64,000 nt of DNA, taken from NCBI GenBank assembly GCA_938012815.1, contig CALLVV010000074.1, forward strand, positions 43,053-107,052, given 5' to 3'. The stretch comes from an uncultured Propionibacteriaceae bacterium. Lineage in GTDB: Bacteria > Actinomycetota > Actinomycetes > Propionibacteriales > Propionibacteriaceae. Below, in pieces: positions 45,285-54,114 of the stretch. A model generated the notes under the pieces. It was not told the origin of the DNA. It ran no database searches and saw only the letters and a program-made list of their open reading frames with translations. A program made the translations under genes and the position numbers. Numbering within the stretch: position 1 is the first letter of the stretch; the number at the start of each line of letters is the position of its first letter.

Positions 45285-45780
45285 TCACTGAGAGCCCCGG
45301 TACCCTAGCCGACCCCGGGTCACGGCGACGGCGATCACCGCCAGAACGGCCAGCCCCAGCACCGCCGACCACAGGTTCGTCACCTTCTGACCCGTCGCCC
45401 TCTCCCACACGCTCAACGCCCAGTTGATCGCATTGTGGGCGAGGATCGCGAGGAGAACGGATCCGCGTACCGTGTTGGTGATCCAGGGCGGGGCCAGTGA
45501 GTTCGGGCCCGCCCGCCGTTTCGCCCGGCAGAATTGCCAGGACCGCAATCACGGCCGCTGGGATCGCCACCAGGGCCAGCAGATAGGCCACCGGCGGCAC
45601 CCACCAACGCAGCAGGGAGGCCGTCCAGTTCTTCAGCGACCCGGTTCGTCAGCCGAGTCATCACCAAGGACGCCCAGCATGGCCCGGCGAACAGGGCGGG
45701 GAGCCACAGGAGCCAGGAACCCGCGTAGGCGAGGGCGATGTAACCGCTCAGGGGGATGTGACCGCAGCCAGTTCTTCATT
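45285..45780 (-). pseudogene. CPBP-family membrane protease homologue, frameshifted and internally deleted
   Basis: Three frames on the minus strand join into one CPBP-like protein. From about 45745 one frame reads LSGYIALAYAGSWLLWLPA and VMTRLTNRVA. A shift near 45632 leads to LKNWTASLLRWWVPPVAYLL and a hydrophobic helix. After a gap another frame gives WITNTVRGSVLLAILAHNA, a C-terminal helix pattern of CPBP proteins, ending at 45285. The EExxxR metalloprotease signature expected between these parts is missing. It lies directly downstream of the frameshifted padR gene. Probably inactive. Confidence 0.65.
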
Positions 45781-46300
45781 CCGCCTCCTCGGCGACGGTC
45801 CGCCAGAAGTCCGGTTGCTGCGGGTCTGCGCCCGCCCCCAGGCCAGCACCATGCGGTGGTGGGGACGGTCCCCGCCGAGATCATCGCGTTCCAGGAACTC
45901 CAGCCTGGATTCCAGTTCAGCCACCTTTCGCCTCGCGAGGGGACCGACGATGGCCGGGTCTGCGTCGGCGAAGAACATTTGCAGACGCGGGATCCCGCGT
46001 CTGCGCGGCATCAGTGGGTCGCTGTAGCCAGCCGCGCAGGACACGACGTCCGTCCTCCGTAATCGAGTAGACCCGGCGGCGTCGCCCACCCTCCTCAGGC
46101 TCCATGTTCACCAGCCCCATCTCCTCCAGTTTCCTGGGCTCGGCGTAGAGCTGCGAGTGCGGGAAGGGCCAGAAGAACTCAACGGAGATCCGTGTGTTGT
46201 GTTTCAGCTCGTGCGAGGTCATGGGACCCGTGGTCGCGAGCAGTCCCAGGACGATGTACGAAACCGGCCGAAGCAAATGGTCCGAATCGGAGGGTTTCAT
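45748..46300 (-). pseudogene. PadR-family transcriptional regulator, single frameshift
   Basis: The frame from ATG 46300 encodes the PadR winged helix: MTSHELKHNTRISVEFFWP, the wing GGRRRRVYSITEDG and RVLRGWLQRPTD. It should continue into the PadR C-terminal helix domain, but that part (RLQMFFADADPAIVGPLA, RRKVAELESRLEFLE) is in a different frame. One extra base near 45990 explains the switch, and it lies inside a perfect 24-bp palindrome. If the frame were restored the protein would be about 180 residues. It follows 25 bases after the last ABC permease gene on the same strand, so it belongs to that operon. A sequencing error remains possible. Confidence 0.75.
45981..46004. repeat. Perfect 24-bp palindrome inside padR
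   Basis: The 12-base arms GCAGACGCGGGA (45981-45992) and TCCCGCGTCTGC (45993-46004) are exact reverse complements with no loop. The padR frameshift falls within it. Confidence 0.85.
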
Positions 46301-46325
46301 GATGTGAGGCAGGGGCTTTCCCGTG

Positions 46326-46973
46326 TCAGGCGTCGCGACGGACCCAGACCACCGCGGCCATCACCCAGAATCCCAACACCCATCCGGCCAGGGCTCCCAT
46401 CGATTCTGCCAAGGGATGGACCGGATCGGGCGCGAACAGGTCGGCCCCGACGGCACCGGGCAGCCATGTCGCCAGCTTGGTGTAGGGCTGCAGCACGGGG
46501 CCCGCCACGACGAGAAGGATGAGCGCCGTGGTGAGGGAGGGAACCAGCTGCCTGGCCACCAGTCCGATGGCGTACCCCAGCAGGCCCATGGCGGCGAGAT
46601 GTACCACCACCCCGGGAAGGGCCCACTCGCCTTCGGGAACCAGCAGACGCACCCCGCCCGTGGCCAGCATCGCCACCACCATCAGCGCCACCGTTACCGT
46701 CAATGCCTTGGCCATGGCCACCGGGAGCCGGCGGGGCATGGCGGCGCAGGTGGTTGCGACCTGCCTTCCGGCGTATTCCCCCGTCGCCGCCACCACACCG
46801 AACAGGATGCATCCCATGGTCGTCAGCGAGGGCACCAGCTGCAAGGTCTGCGCGGATCCGCTGGGACCCAACATCAAGGCCGCCAACGCCCAGGACCCGA
46901 CGACCGTGAGAACCGCCACCAGCCAGACACCCGGGAGTCCGAGTTTGCGCCATTCCGCCACGATGACAGCCAT
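46326..46973 (-). CDS. ABC-2 type permease (second subunit)
   Basis: A 215-residue membrane protein with six predicted helices, starting MAVIVAEWRKLGLPGVW, where the AEWRK segment before helix 1 is typical of ABC-2 exporters. Internal region VAATGEYAGRQVATTCAAMPRR matches the conserved SxEyrx.T loop seen in the partner. ATG at 46973 is chosen since the gene begins just past the stop of the preceding permease at 46975 (TGA then ATG). With the other permease and the ATPase it forms an export complex of unknown substrate. The upstream extension to 47027 is a shadow of the preceding gene. Confidence 0.8.
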   Translation of the reverse strand: MAVIVAEWRKLGLPGVWLVAVLTVVGSWALAALMLGPSGSAQTLQLVPSLTTMGCILFGVVAATGEYAGRQVATTCAAMPRRLPVAMAKALTVTVALMVVAMLATGGVRLLVPEGEWALPGVVVHLAAMGLLGYAIGLVARQLVPSLTTALILLVVAGPVLQPYTKLATWLPGAVGADLFAPDPVHPLAESMGALAGWVLGFWVMAAVVWVRRDA

Positions 46974-46974
46974 C

Positions 46975-47751
46975 TCAGGCCTCCCTTCTGGCGTGAAGCA
47001 GCACGGCCAGGATGATGGCGGCAACACCCCAGGCGGTACCCACCGGTATCCCGACTCCGGGGCTGAGGGGGTTCTGGACCACGTTGTTGTCGGTCACGAA
47101 CGCGTAGGTCAGCGCGAGGTCCGGTGCGTACTTGGCCAGTGGGGTCGCCTTGGAGAGCAGGAACGTCAATGACACGGCCGCGGCATTGACCACCAGTAGT
47201 GTCAGGGGCAGGGTTCCGCCGCGGACCAGTTCGGCCAGGGCGGCCGCGATCACGGTCATGACCACCAGGAAGAGCACTGCTGCTGCAGCCCGGGGCCAAG
47301 GATTCCCCCACGTGGCCTCCACATTGCCCAGTGCCCAGCGCGCGACCGCGAGGCTTCCCGCAGTGGATGCTACGGCCAGGACCGTGGTGAACCCCAGGAG
47401 CACGACGAGTTTCGCGATCATCCGTCTCGCTCCCCCGGGCATGGCAACCATGCTGGTGGTGAGTTGCCTGCCCCGCCCGACGGCCTGGGTGTTGCGGACG
47501 TACTCGCTGGAGACGGACAGCACACCGAGCACCACGAAACCAACCTGCCCCACGGTGAGCGAGCCGAATCCGGTGTTGGTCGTGGATGCGTCGATCATCC
47601 CCCCAAGATTGCCGGTTTCCACCGCACGCCTGATCTGGGAACTCTCCAACCAGGTCAGGAGCATCGGGACCGCCAGGGCCAGCAAAGCGGCCAGCCGGAT
47701 GCCGGGAAGGGTGCACAGTTTCAACGCCTCGGCGCGCATCGCTCGCCTCAT
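46975..47751 (-). CDS. ABC-2 type permease (first subunit)
   Basis: A 258-residue membrane protein with six predicted helices, opening RAEALKLCTLPGIRLAALLA in the style of ABC-2 permeases. The cytoplasmic loop SSEYVRNTQAVGRGRQLT corresponds to the SSEYRxGT loop of the antibiotic- or peptide-export group. Its ATG overlaps the stop of the ATPase gene (ATGA) and it is followed by the second permease. Both permeases resemble each other weakly, as expected from a heterodimeric exporter. Substrate unknown; with the adjacent NarL-type two-component system, a role in peptide-antibiotic resistance or envelope stress is a reasonable guess only. Confidence 0.8.
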   Translation of the reverse strand: MRRAMRAEALKLCTLPGIRLAALLALAVPMLLTWLESSQIRRAVETGNLGGMIDASTTNTGFGSLTVGQVGFVVLGVLSVSSEYVRNTQAVGRGRQLTTSMVAMPGGARRMIAKLVVLLGFTTVLAVASTAGSLAVARWALGNVEATWGNPWPRAAAAVLFLVVMTVIAAALAELVRGGTLPLTLLVVNAAAVSLTFLLSKATPLAKYAPDLALTYAFVTDNNVVQNPLSPGVGIPVGTAWGVAAIILAVLLHARREA

Positions 47752-48449
47752 GCGCGCACCTCCACGTGCGCGAAGAACGCCTCCTCCAGGCTGGGATAAC
47801 CCGCCATGACATCGGCCACTTCGCCCCAGACCTTGATCCGACCGCCGTTGATGATCACGACGTCATCGACGATCTCTGCCAGTTCACCGATCAGATGGCT
47901 GGACAGCAGCACCGTGCCCCCCGCATCGGCATGCGCCCTGAGCAGCCAACGGATCCACCTGACCCCCTGCGGGTCGAGGCCGTTGACCGGCTCGTCGAGG
48001 ATCAACCGCTTCGGTCTTCCCAACAGGGCGGCCGCCAACCCGAGCCGCTGTCCCATGCCGAGCGAATAGGTACCGACCTGCCGATTGGCGTCGGCCGCCA
48101 ACCCGACCTCCTCCAGGACCTGCTGGACCCTCTTTCTCGGGATGCCGTTGCTGGCCGCCACCCATCCGAGGTGGGCGCGCGCGGTGCGGGACGGGTGGGC
48201 AGCGGCCCCGTCGAGCATGGAACCGACGTGCCTCAGCGGGTTCCGGAACTCCCGGTAGGGGCGGCCATCGATGGTGGCGTGCCCACTCGTGGCCCGGTCC
48301 AGGCCGAGCAGGATGCGCAGGCTCGACGACTTGCCGGCTCCGTTCGGTCCGACGAAACCCGTAACCCGCCCAGGCCTCACCTCGAACCCCACTCCGTCCA
48401 GGATTTTCCGGCTGCCGCGCACCTTGGAAACATCATCAAATCTGATCAT
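47748..48449 (-). CDS. ABC transporter ATPase
   Basis: A 233-residue nucleotide-binding subunit. Walker A is VGPNGAGKSS near residue 37, the signature is YSLGMGQRLGLA near 128, and Walker B plus catalytic glutamate is RLILDEPVNGLDPQG near 149; the H-loop is SSHLIGE. ATG at 48449 (MIRFDDVSKV) is preferred to the upstream ATG at 48461 because it begins the conserved domain, and CATGAT lies seven bases ahead of it as a possible -10. First gene of the exporter operon; diverges from the histidine kinase gene. Confidence 0.92.
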   Translation of the reverse strand: MIRFDDVSKVRGSRKILDGVGFEVRPGRVTGFVGPNGAGKSSSLRILLGLDRATSGHATIDGRPYREFRNPLRHVGSMLDGAAAHPSRTARAHLGWVAASNGIPRKRVQQVLEEVGLAADANRQVGTYSLGMGQRLGLAAALLGRPKRLILDEPVNGLDPQGVRWIRWLLRAHADAGGTVLLSSHLIGELAEIVDDVVIINGGRIKVWGEVADVMAGYPSLEEAFFAHVEVRA

Positions 48450-48569
48450 GACACCGATCATGCTGCGGCGAGCATTCCGGCCCGTCGGGCCCAGCACCGA
48501 TTTCCGGTCCTTACCTCAGCCCTTGGGTTCTCAGCCCGTGGGGTGATGATCCCTCGCCCCGTCCACGGC

Positions 48570-48582
48570 TAGCATCGCCCCA
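48570..48582 (+). promoter_or_regulatory. Candidate leaderless promoter of the histidine kinase gene
   Basis: TAGCAT (48570-48575) is followed by six bases and the ATG at 48582. No ribosome-binding site is visible, in agreement with a leaderless message. Confidence 0.45.
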
Positions 48583-49412
48583 TGCACCGTTATCTCTCCG
48601 CCCAGGTACTGACGGTGCTCATGCTGCTCATGATCTTGTCTGGAATAGGCACGGATCCGGGTCCGAACAGCTGGGTCCAGTTTGTGATCATGCTGTCAGC
48701 GGCCCTGCTGGTGTGTTGGATTTGGTGGGCGGCGAAACGATCTGGGCGGCGCCAGGCCGAGCAACTGCGATCCCAGCAGATCGCCGCTGCCGTGACGACG
48801 GAGCGGTTGACGATAGCCCGGGACCTGCACGACCTCGTCTCCCACGGCATCGGTCTGATAACGGTGCGCGCCGCGGTGGCCCGCAACGTGGACGCCGAGG
48901 ATCCCGAACGCCTGGTTGCGGCGCTCTGCGACATCGAACAGACGAGCCGCGCCACCACCCTGGAACTGCGCCGGATGCTCCAGGTGTTGCGTTCCGACCA
49001 GGACGCGCCCCTGTCCCCCAGCCCGGGCGATCCCGACTGGAACGGTCTCCTGGAATCCGCTGAGCGAGCGGGGCTGCACGTGACGATGTCCAAAGGCGGG
49101 GTCACGCCGAACAGCAAGGGGGTGGCGCTGGCCATCCACCGCATCCTTCAGGAAGGCCTGGCGAATGCCGCCAGGCACGCCGGACCCACTAGCGTCCGCG
49201 TCGAGCTCACCCGCCACGGGGAAGTCCTTCACCTAGCCGTGACTGATTCCGGCCCGGTTCACGGGTGGCATTCACACCCCGGGGCGGGGCATGGCCTGAT
49301 CGGGCTGCGGGAGCGCGTCACCGCGCTGGGCGGGAGCCTTCGCCACCACCAGTCCTTCGATGGCTTCCGGCTCGAGGCCGAGCTGCCGGATCCGGAGCCC
49401 GCCCGTGCCTGA
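48582..49412 (+). CDS. NarL-type sensor histidine kinase
   Basis: A 276-residue kinase. Two helices (about 9-25 and 33-52) form a short membrane anchor with hardly any external loop, so the signal is probably sensed within the membrane or through a partner. The HisKA_3 dimerisation domain has phosphoacceptor His83 in RDLHDLVSHG. The ATPase domain contains LANAARHAGPTSVRVE (N box) and HGLIGLRERVTALGG (G box). Short intramembrane kinases of this kind often work with ABC exporters; one lies divergently upstream. Its 3' end overlaps the response regulator start by eight bases. Confidence 0.9.
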   Translation: MHRYLSAQVLTVLMLLMILSGIGTDPGPNSWVQFVIMLSAALLVCWIWWAAKRSGRRQAEQLRSQQIAAAVTTERLTIARDLHDLVSHGIGLITVRAAVARNVDAEDPERLVAALCDIEQTSRATTLELRRMLQVLRSDQDAPLSPSPGDPDWNGLLESAERAGLHVTMSKGGVTPNSKGVALAIHRILQEGLANAARHAGPTSVRVELTRHGEVLHLAVTDSGPVHGWHSHPGAGHGLIGLRERVTALGGSLRHHQSFDGFRLEAELPDPEPARA

Positions 49413-50061
49413 GATCCGTGTCCTGATAGCCGACGACCAGCAGCTGCTGCGCCAGTCACTGGCACACCTATTGAGCTCCCAGCCGGACTTCCACGTCGTT
49501 GCGGAGGCCACCACCGGCGTGGAGGCCGTCTCGTTGGCTCGCGAGCTGGTGCCGGACGTCGTGCTGATGGACATTCGCATGCCGCAACTCGACGGGATAG
49601 CGGCGACCCATTCCATCGTCCACGACCCGCGGCTGTCCGAGGTCCGGGTGCTGGTGCTGACCATGTTCGACCTGGACGAATACGTCTTCAAGGCCCTGCG
49701 CGCGGGGGCCTCCGGTTTCCTGTTGAAGGACGCGACCCCGGAGGCCCTGATCAACGCGGTGCGCACCATCTCGGCCGGGCATGCCCTCCTGGCACCCTCG
49801 GCCATCACCACCCTGGTGGAGAGTTGTCTCCCGGACGCGACCCCTTCCGGGAAGGTGGCGGATCTGACACCGAGACAGACCGAGATCCTCAGGCTCGTCG
49901 CCCGGGGGTTGTCCAACGACCAGATCGAACGGGAACTGCACATCAGCCACGCCACCTGCAAAACCCACATCTCCGCGCTGCTGAGCCGTCTGCAGGCCCG
50001 GGACCGCGCCCAACTGGTGATCGCAGCCTACGAGAACGGCCTGGTACGTCCCGGAACTTAG
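49405..50061 (+). CDS. NarL-family response regulator
   Basis: A 218-residue regulator. The receiver domain has acidic pocket Asp10 and Asp11, the phosphoacceptor Asp56 in VVLMDIRMP, and a switch Thr/Lys pair (LTMF, LLKDA). The C-terminal LuxR helix-turn-helix carries LTPRQTEILRLVARGLSNDQI and HISHATCKTHISALL. GTG at 49405 lies inside the kinase gene, so the pair is translationally coupled. It probably regulates the divergent ABC exporter operon (inference from position). Confidence 0.93.
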   Translation: MPEIRVLIADDQQLLRQSLAHLLSSQPDFHVVAEATTGVEAVSLARELVPDVVLMDIRMPQLDGIAATHSIVHDPRLSEVRVLVLTMFDLDEYVFKALRAGASGFLLKDATPEALINAVRTISAGHALLAPSAITTLVESCLPDATPSGKVADLTPRQTEILRLVARGLSNDQIERELHISHATCKTHISALLSRLQARDRAQLVIAAYENGLVRPGT

Positions 50062-50303
50062 AAGTACGAGCCGATTGAATCTGACCGCGACGACCCCCTC
50101 CTCTAAAGCTGGCTGGGCCAGCACCTGAGTGCCCCTTTCTGAAGTTGGTTGACCCGGGCCGCGACGAAGGAGCAGCCCAAGTCGAAACCACCCCGGTAGC
50201 CAGGACCCGATCACAGTCACCACGGTTTCGACACAACCAGCTTTGACATGGGGTGTACCAGCTCAACAAACTCGCCGAGAGCTCCATCCGCGCAATCGTC
50301 AGT
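50062..50303. other. Spacer between response regulator and uvrA
   Basis: About 240 bases without a gene. A short plus-strand stretch at 50253-50310 reads VYQLNKLAESSIRAIV, which resembles a piece of an SPFH/band 7 protein, but it is too short to call. No clear terminator for either convergent gene is seen. Confidence 0.35.
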
Positions 50304-53165
50304 TCAGTGTTCCAGCAGCGGCACCAGGAACTCGCCGGTCGCCGATCCCATCACCTTCGCGACCTCCTCCGGAGTGCCGGTGGCCACCACTTGGCCACCG
50401 CGGGATCCGCCGCCCGGTCCCATGTCGATGATCCAGTCGGCCGACTTGATGACGTCGAGGTTGTGTTCGATCACCACGACCGTGTTTCCTGCGTCGACGA
50501 GGCGGTGCAGTACCGCGAGGAGTTTGCGGATGTCCTCGAAGTGCAGGCCCGTGGTGGGTTCGTCGAGCACATAGAGGGTGCGTCCCGTGGATCGTTTCTG
50601 CAGCTCGGCGGCAAGTTTCACGCGCTGTGCCTCACCTCCGGACAGGGTGGTCGCGGGCTGTCCGAGACGGACGTAGCCGAGTCCCACCTCCTCCAGGGTT
50701 TTCAGGTGCCGGGCGATGGCCGGGATGGATTCGAAGAACCGCGTCCCCTCGCTGATGGACATCTGCAGCACGTCGGAGATCGACCTGCCCTTGTAGTGCA
50801 CCTCGAGGGTTTCGCGGTTGTACCGGGCCCCGTGGCAGATCTCGCAGGGAACGTAGACGTCCGGCAGGAAGTTCATCTCGATCTTGATGGTGCCGTCGCC
50901 CGAGCAGTTCTCGCAGCGCCCGCCCTTGACGTTGAAGGAGAACCGTCCGGGCAGGTAGCCGCGGACCTTGGCCTCCGGGGTGGTGGCGAACAGTCCGCGG
51001 ATCTTGTCGAAGACCCCCGTGTAGGTGGCCGGGTTGGACCGCGGGGTGCGTCCGATCGGTGACTGGTCCACCTGGATCACCTTGTCCAGGTTTTCCAGGC
51101 CCTTCAGTTTCCGGTGCCTGCCGGGCACCGCCTTGGCGCCGTAGATCTGCTTGGCGGCTGCTGTGTAAAGGATCGAGTTGACCAGTGACGACTTCCCGGA
51201 TCCAGAGACCCCGGTCACCGCGACGAGCCTGCCCAGCGGGAAGGCGACGTCCACGTCCCGCAGGTTGTTCTCCGATGCGCCGACGACGGTCACGGATTTG
51301 CCGTTGCCGGGGCGCCTCGCCGCAGGCACGTCGATGACCAGCTTTCCCGACAGGTAGCGGCCCGTCATGGACTCCTCACTGGCGAGCAGCTCCTCGACGG
51401 GACCGGAGACCACGACCTCACCACCGTGTTCCCCCGCTCCCGGGCCGATGTCGACCACCCAGTCAGCTGCTCGAACGGTGTCCTCGTCGTGTTCGACGAC
51501 GATGAGGGTGTTCCCGAGGTCCCGCAGTCGCACGAGGGTTTCGATCAGCCGCCGGTTGTCGCGCTGGTGAAGCCCGATACTCGGCTCATCCAGAACGTAG
51601 AGCACACCGACCAGACCGGAACCGATCTGCGTGGCCAGCCGGATGCGTTGCGCCTCGCCGCCCGACAGCGACCCGGCCGACCGTGACAGTGTCAGATAGT
51701 CCAGGCCGACATCCAGCAGGAAACGCAGCCGTTCCCGGATCTCCTTGACCACGCGCTCCGCGATCCGCGCCTCGCGTTCGTTGAGGGAGAGGGCATCCAG
51801 GTATGCGAAGGCATCCCCAATGGACAGGTCGGCGACCTCCGCGATGTTCCTTTCGGCGACGGTGACGCACAGGGTCTCTGGCCTGAGGCGCGTACCGCCG
51901 CAGGAATGGCAGTTGATTTCCCGCATGTAGCCGCCCCAGCGTTCACGGGCCGAGTCGGTCTCGGACTCGGCGTAGCGACGCCGAACGAACGGCAGGATGC
52001 CCTCGTACTTCTGCGAGAAGGACCGGGTCCGTCCGAAACGGTTGCGGAAACTCACCACCACGGCTCCGGGAACCCCGTTGAGCAGCACCTTCCGGTGTCT
52101 GGCAGCCAGATCCTGCCACGGGGTGCGCATGTCGAAACCGGACTCGAGGGACAGGGCTTCCAGGACGTGTTCGAAGTGCCCCTTCAGGTGCGGAGTGTTC
52201 CAGGGGGCGATGGCACCGTCGGCCAGGCTCAGGGTCTCGTCGGGGATGATGAGTTCCGGGTCGGGTTCCAGCATCGTCCCGAGCCCGGAGCACTCAGGGC
52301 AGGCCCCCCACGGCCCGTTGAAGGAGAACTGCCTGGGCTCCAGTTCGTCGATGGCAACGTCGTGTTCGTTGGGGCAGCCGAGTTTCTCCGAGAAGCGTTT
52401 TTCGCGTTCGGGGTCATCCGCGGGAAGATCCACGAACTCCACCCCGACCACCCCGTGAGCCAGTTGTAGAGCGGCCTCCACGGATTCTGTGATCCGCTGC
52501 TTGGCGGAGGTCTTCACCACCACCCGGTCCACCACCACGTCGACGTCGTGCTTGCGTTTCTTGTCGAGCACCGGGGGGTCAGTGAGGGGGTGGAGCCGTC
52601 CGTCAACCCGCACCCGGGCGTAACCATCGGCAACGAGCTGCCGGAAGGTTTCCTGGAACTCGCCCTTGCGGCCGCGCACGATGGGCGCGAGCACCTGGAA
52701 ACGCGTACCCTCGGCCAAGCCCATCAGCCGGTCAACGATCTGCTGCGGGCTCTGTTTGCCAATGACGGCCCCACACACGGGGCAGTGCGGGATGCCGATG
52801 CGGGCGAACAGGAGACGCAGATAATCGTAGACCTCCGTGATGGTGCCGACCGTGGATCGCGGGTTCCGGGAGGTGGATTTCTGGTCGATGGAGACCGCGG
52901 GTGAGAGACCCTCGATGAAGTCGCAATCCGGCTTGTCCATCTGCCCGAGGAACTGGCGGGCGTAGGCGGACAGGGACTCGACGTAGCGTCGCTGCCCCTC
53001 GGCGAAGATGGTGTCGAATGCCAGCGAGGACTTGCCCGATCCGCTCAGTCCGGTGAAAACGATCAGGGAATCCCTGGGCAGGTCCAGGGAAACGTTCTTC
53101 AGGTTGTGGACGCGGGCACCTCGCACGAGGATTCCGCGTTGAGTTGGTCGAGCATTCACGGTCAC
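50304..53165 (-). CDS. uvrA: Excinuclease ABC subunit A
   Basis: A 953-residue protein of usual UvrA size. It has two ABC ATPase modules: Walker A GLSGSGKSS near residue 38 and GVSGSGKSS near 650, with the paired signatures SGGEAQRIRLA and SGGEAQRVKLA and Walker B sequences VLYVLDEPSIG and LYVLDEPTTG. Zinc-binding CxxC pairs are visible, such as CPVCG in the first module and CENCSGDG plus CEICHG in the second. UvrA dimers find DNA damage and load UvrB. uvrB is 1.7 kb away on the opposite strand, not in an operon. I found no actinobacterial LexA box upstream. Confidence 0.97.
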   Translation of the reverse strand: MTVNARPTQRGILVRGARVHNLKNVSLDLPRDSLIVFTGLSGSGKSSLAFDTIFAEGQRRYVESLSAYARQFLGQMDKPDCDFIEGLSPAVSIDQKSTSRNPRSTVGTITEVYDYLRLLFARIGIPHCPVCGAVIGKQSPQQIVDRLMGLAEGTRFQVLAPIVRGRKGEFQETFRQLVADGYARVRVDGRLHPLTDPPVLDKKRKHDVDVVVDRVVVKTSAKQRITESVEAALQLAHGVVGVEFVDLPADDPEREKRFSEKLGCPNEHDVAIDELEPRQFSFNGPWGACPECSGLGTMLEPDPELIIPDETLSLADGAIAPWNTPHLKGHFEHVLEALSLESGFDMRTPWQDLAARHRKVLLNGVPGAVVVSFRNRFGRTRSFSQKYEGILPFVRRRYAESETDSARERWGGYMREINCHSCGGTRLRPETLCVTVAERNIAEVADLSIGDAFAYLDALSLNEREARIAERVVKEIRERLRFLLDVGLDYLTLSRSAGSLSGGEAQRIRLATQIGSGLVGVLYVLDEPSIGLHQRDNRRLIETLVRLRDLGNTLIVVEHDEDTVRAADWVVDIGPGAGEHGGEVVVSGPVEELLASEESMTGRYLSGKLVIDVPAARRPGNGKSVTVVGASENNLRDVDVAFPLGRLVAVTGVSGSGKSSLVNSILYTAAAKQIYGAKAVPGRHRKLKGLENLDKVIQVDQSPIGRTPRSNPATYTGVFDKIRGLFATTPEAKVRGYLPGRFSFNVKGGRCENCSGDGTIKIEMNFLPDVYVPCEICHGARYNRETLEVHYKGRSISDVLQMSISEGTRFFESIPAIARHLKTLEEVGLGYVRLGQPATTLSGGEAQRVKLAAELQKRSTGRTLYVLDEPTTGLHFEDIRKLLAVLHRLVDAGNTVVVIEHNLDVIKSADWIIDMGPGGGSRGGQVVATGTPEEVAKVMGSATGEFLVPLLEH

Positions 53166-53329
53166 ACATGCTATGCCGCGGCACCGGCAAATCGGCGCTC
53201 CGCGAACGGCATGGGTGGCGGCTGGGTCCTCACGAATCGGTCCGGTCCGCGCACGAACCCCGGCGAGCAGGATGCCCGCAGCGGATACCCCTGCCCGTGG
53301 AAACCTTTACTTTTGATAGGTTTGTCGGC

Positions 53330-54010
53330 ATGCCGAGCGTCCCTGGCGAGCATTTCGACTCAAGCCTGCATGCTGTGCGGGAACAGACCCACACACTACT
53401 GGGACGCACCATCGCCTACTCCCCGGAGGACTGGGCGGCACCAACCCGTCTACCGGGCTGGTCACGTAGTCACGTCGCAGCCCACCTGATCAAGGGAGCC
53501 CGCAGCTTGGCGCAGGTTTGCAGGGAACTTCTTGAGGGGCTTCCCCCCAGCGGTTACGATTCCTCTCTTGGACGCGACTGCGAGCTGTTGGCCATCTCGG
53601 ATGGCCTCCACCTCCAGATCGAGCTTGACACGAGCGCAGGCGAGCTGGATCAGCTTCTGGCCCAGCTGCCCGGGAAAGACGGCGAGGTTTCGCTGCGACC
53701 CGACCTACGGATCACCGTCGACGATCTACCCCTGGTGCGGCTTCGCGAGTTGGTGCTGCACGGATTCGACCTGGAACCGGAAGCCTCCCGGATCGATGTG
53801 GACGATGACGTAGCGACCCCGGTACTGGCCTTCGAAGCCGCCCATCTCGCAGATGAGAACGATCCCCTCGAGCTGGTCACCCTGGAAGGACGGGTGGTGC
53901 GCACCGGGGTTCGGCAACCACATCGGCGCGCAGCCGGTTCGACATCCGCCTTGCTCCTGTGGCTCGCCCGGGGAATCGAATCCGAAGACCTTGAATACGA
54001 TGAAATTTGA
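53330..54010 (+). CDS. Maleylpyruvate isomerase family mycothiol-dependent enzyme
   Basis: A 226-residue DinB/MDMPI-fold protein. The N-terminal four-helix bundle contains PTRLPGWSRSHVAAHLIKGARSL, the metal/thiol-binding GW-xxx-V-xAHL motif of mycothiol-dependent isomerases. The middle carries LVRLRELVLHGFDL, the second half of the metal site. The C-terminal part is short (GSTSALLLWLARG). ATG at 53330 is chosen because TAGGTT (53317-53322) lies seven bases ahead; an in-frame GTG at 53297 is the alternative. The family uses mycothiol as cofactor, consistent with an actinomycete. Substrate unknown. Confidence 0.82.
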   Translation: MPSVPGEHFDSSLHAVREQTHTLLGRTIAYSPEDWAAPTRLPGWSRSHVAAHLIKGARSLAQVCRELLEGLPPSGYDSSLGRDCELLAISDGLHLQIELDTSAGELDQLLAQLPGKDGEVSLRPDLRITVDDLPLVRLRELVLHGFDLEPEASRIDVDDDVATPVLAFEAAHLADENDPLELVTLEGRVVRTGVRQPHRRAAGSTSALLLWLARGIESEDLEYDEI

Positions 54011-54114
54011 CAACCTTCCTACAAACCGTTTTTGATACCTCATCAATGAGATCCGCGGCACGACTGGGGAGGAGCGGCCGCTAACATCAGGACTCCCCCT
54101 AGCGAAGGACAGTG

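Noticed and set aside
44470..45600. 376-residue minus-strand frame
   Set aside because: Only its first 40 residues match a real (pseudogene) CPBP helix; the rest is a shadow of the FAD oxidoreductase.
53144..53329. N-terminal extension of the maleylpyruvate-isomerase-like frame
   Set aside because: Low-quality Arg/His/Ser-rich sequence overlapping the uvrA start region; the conserved domain begins after 53330.
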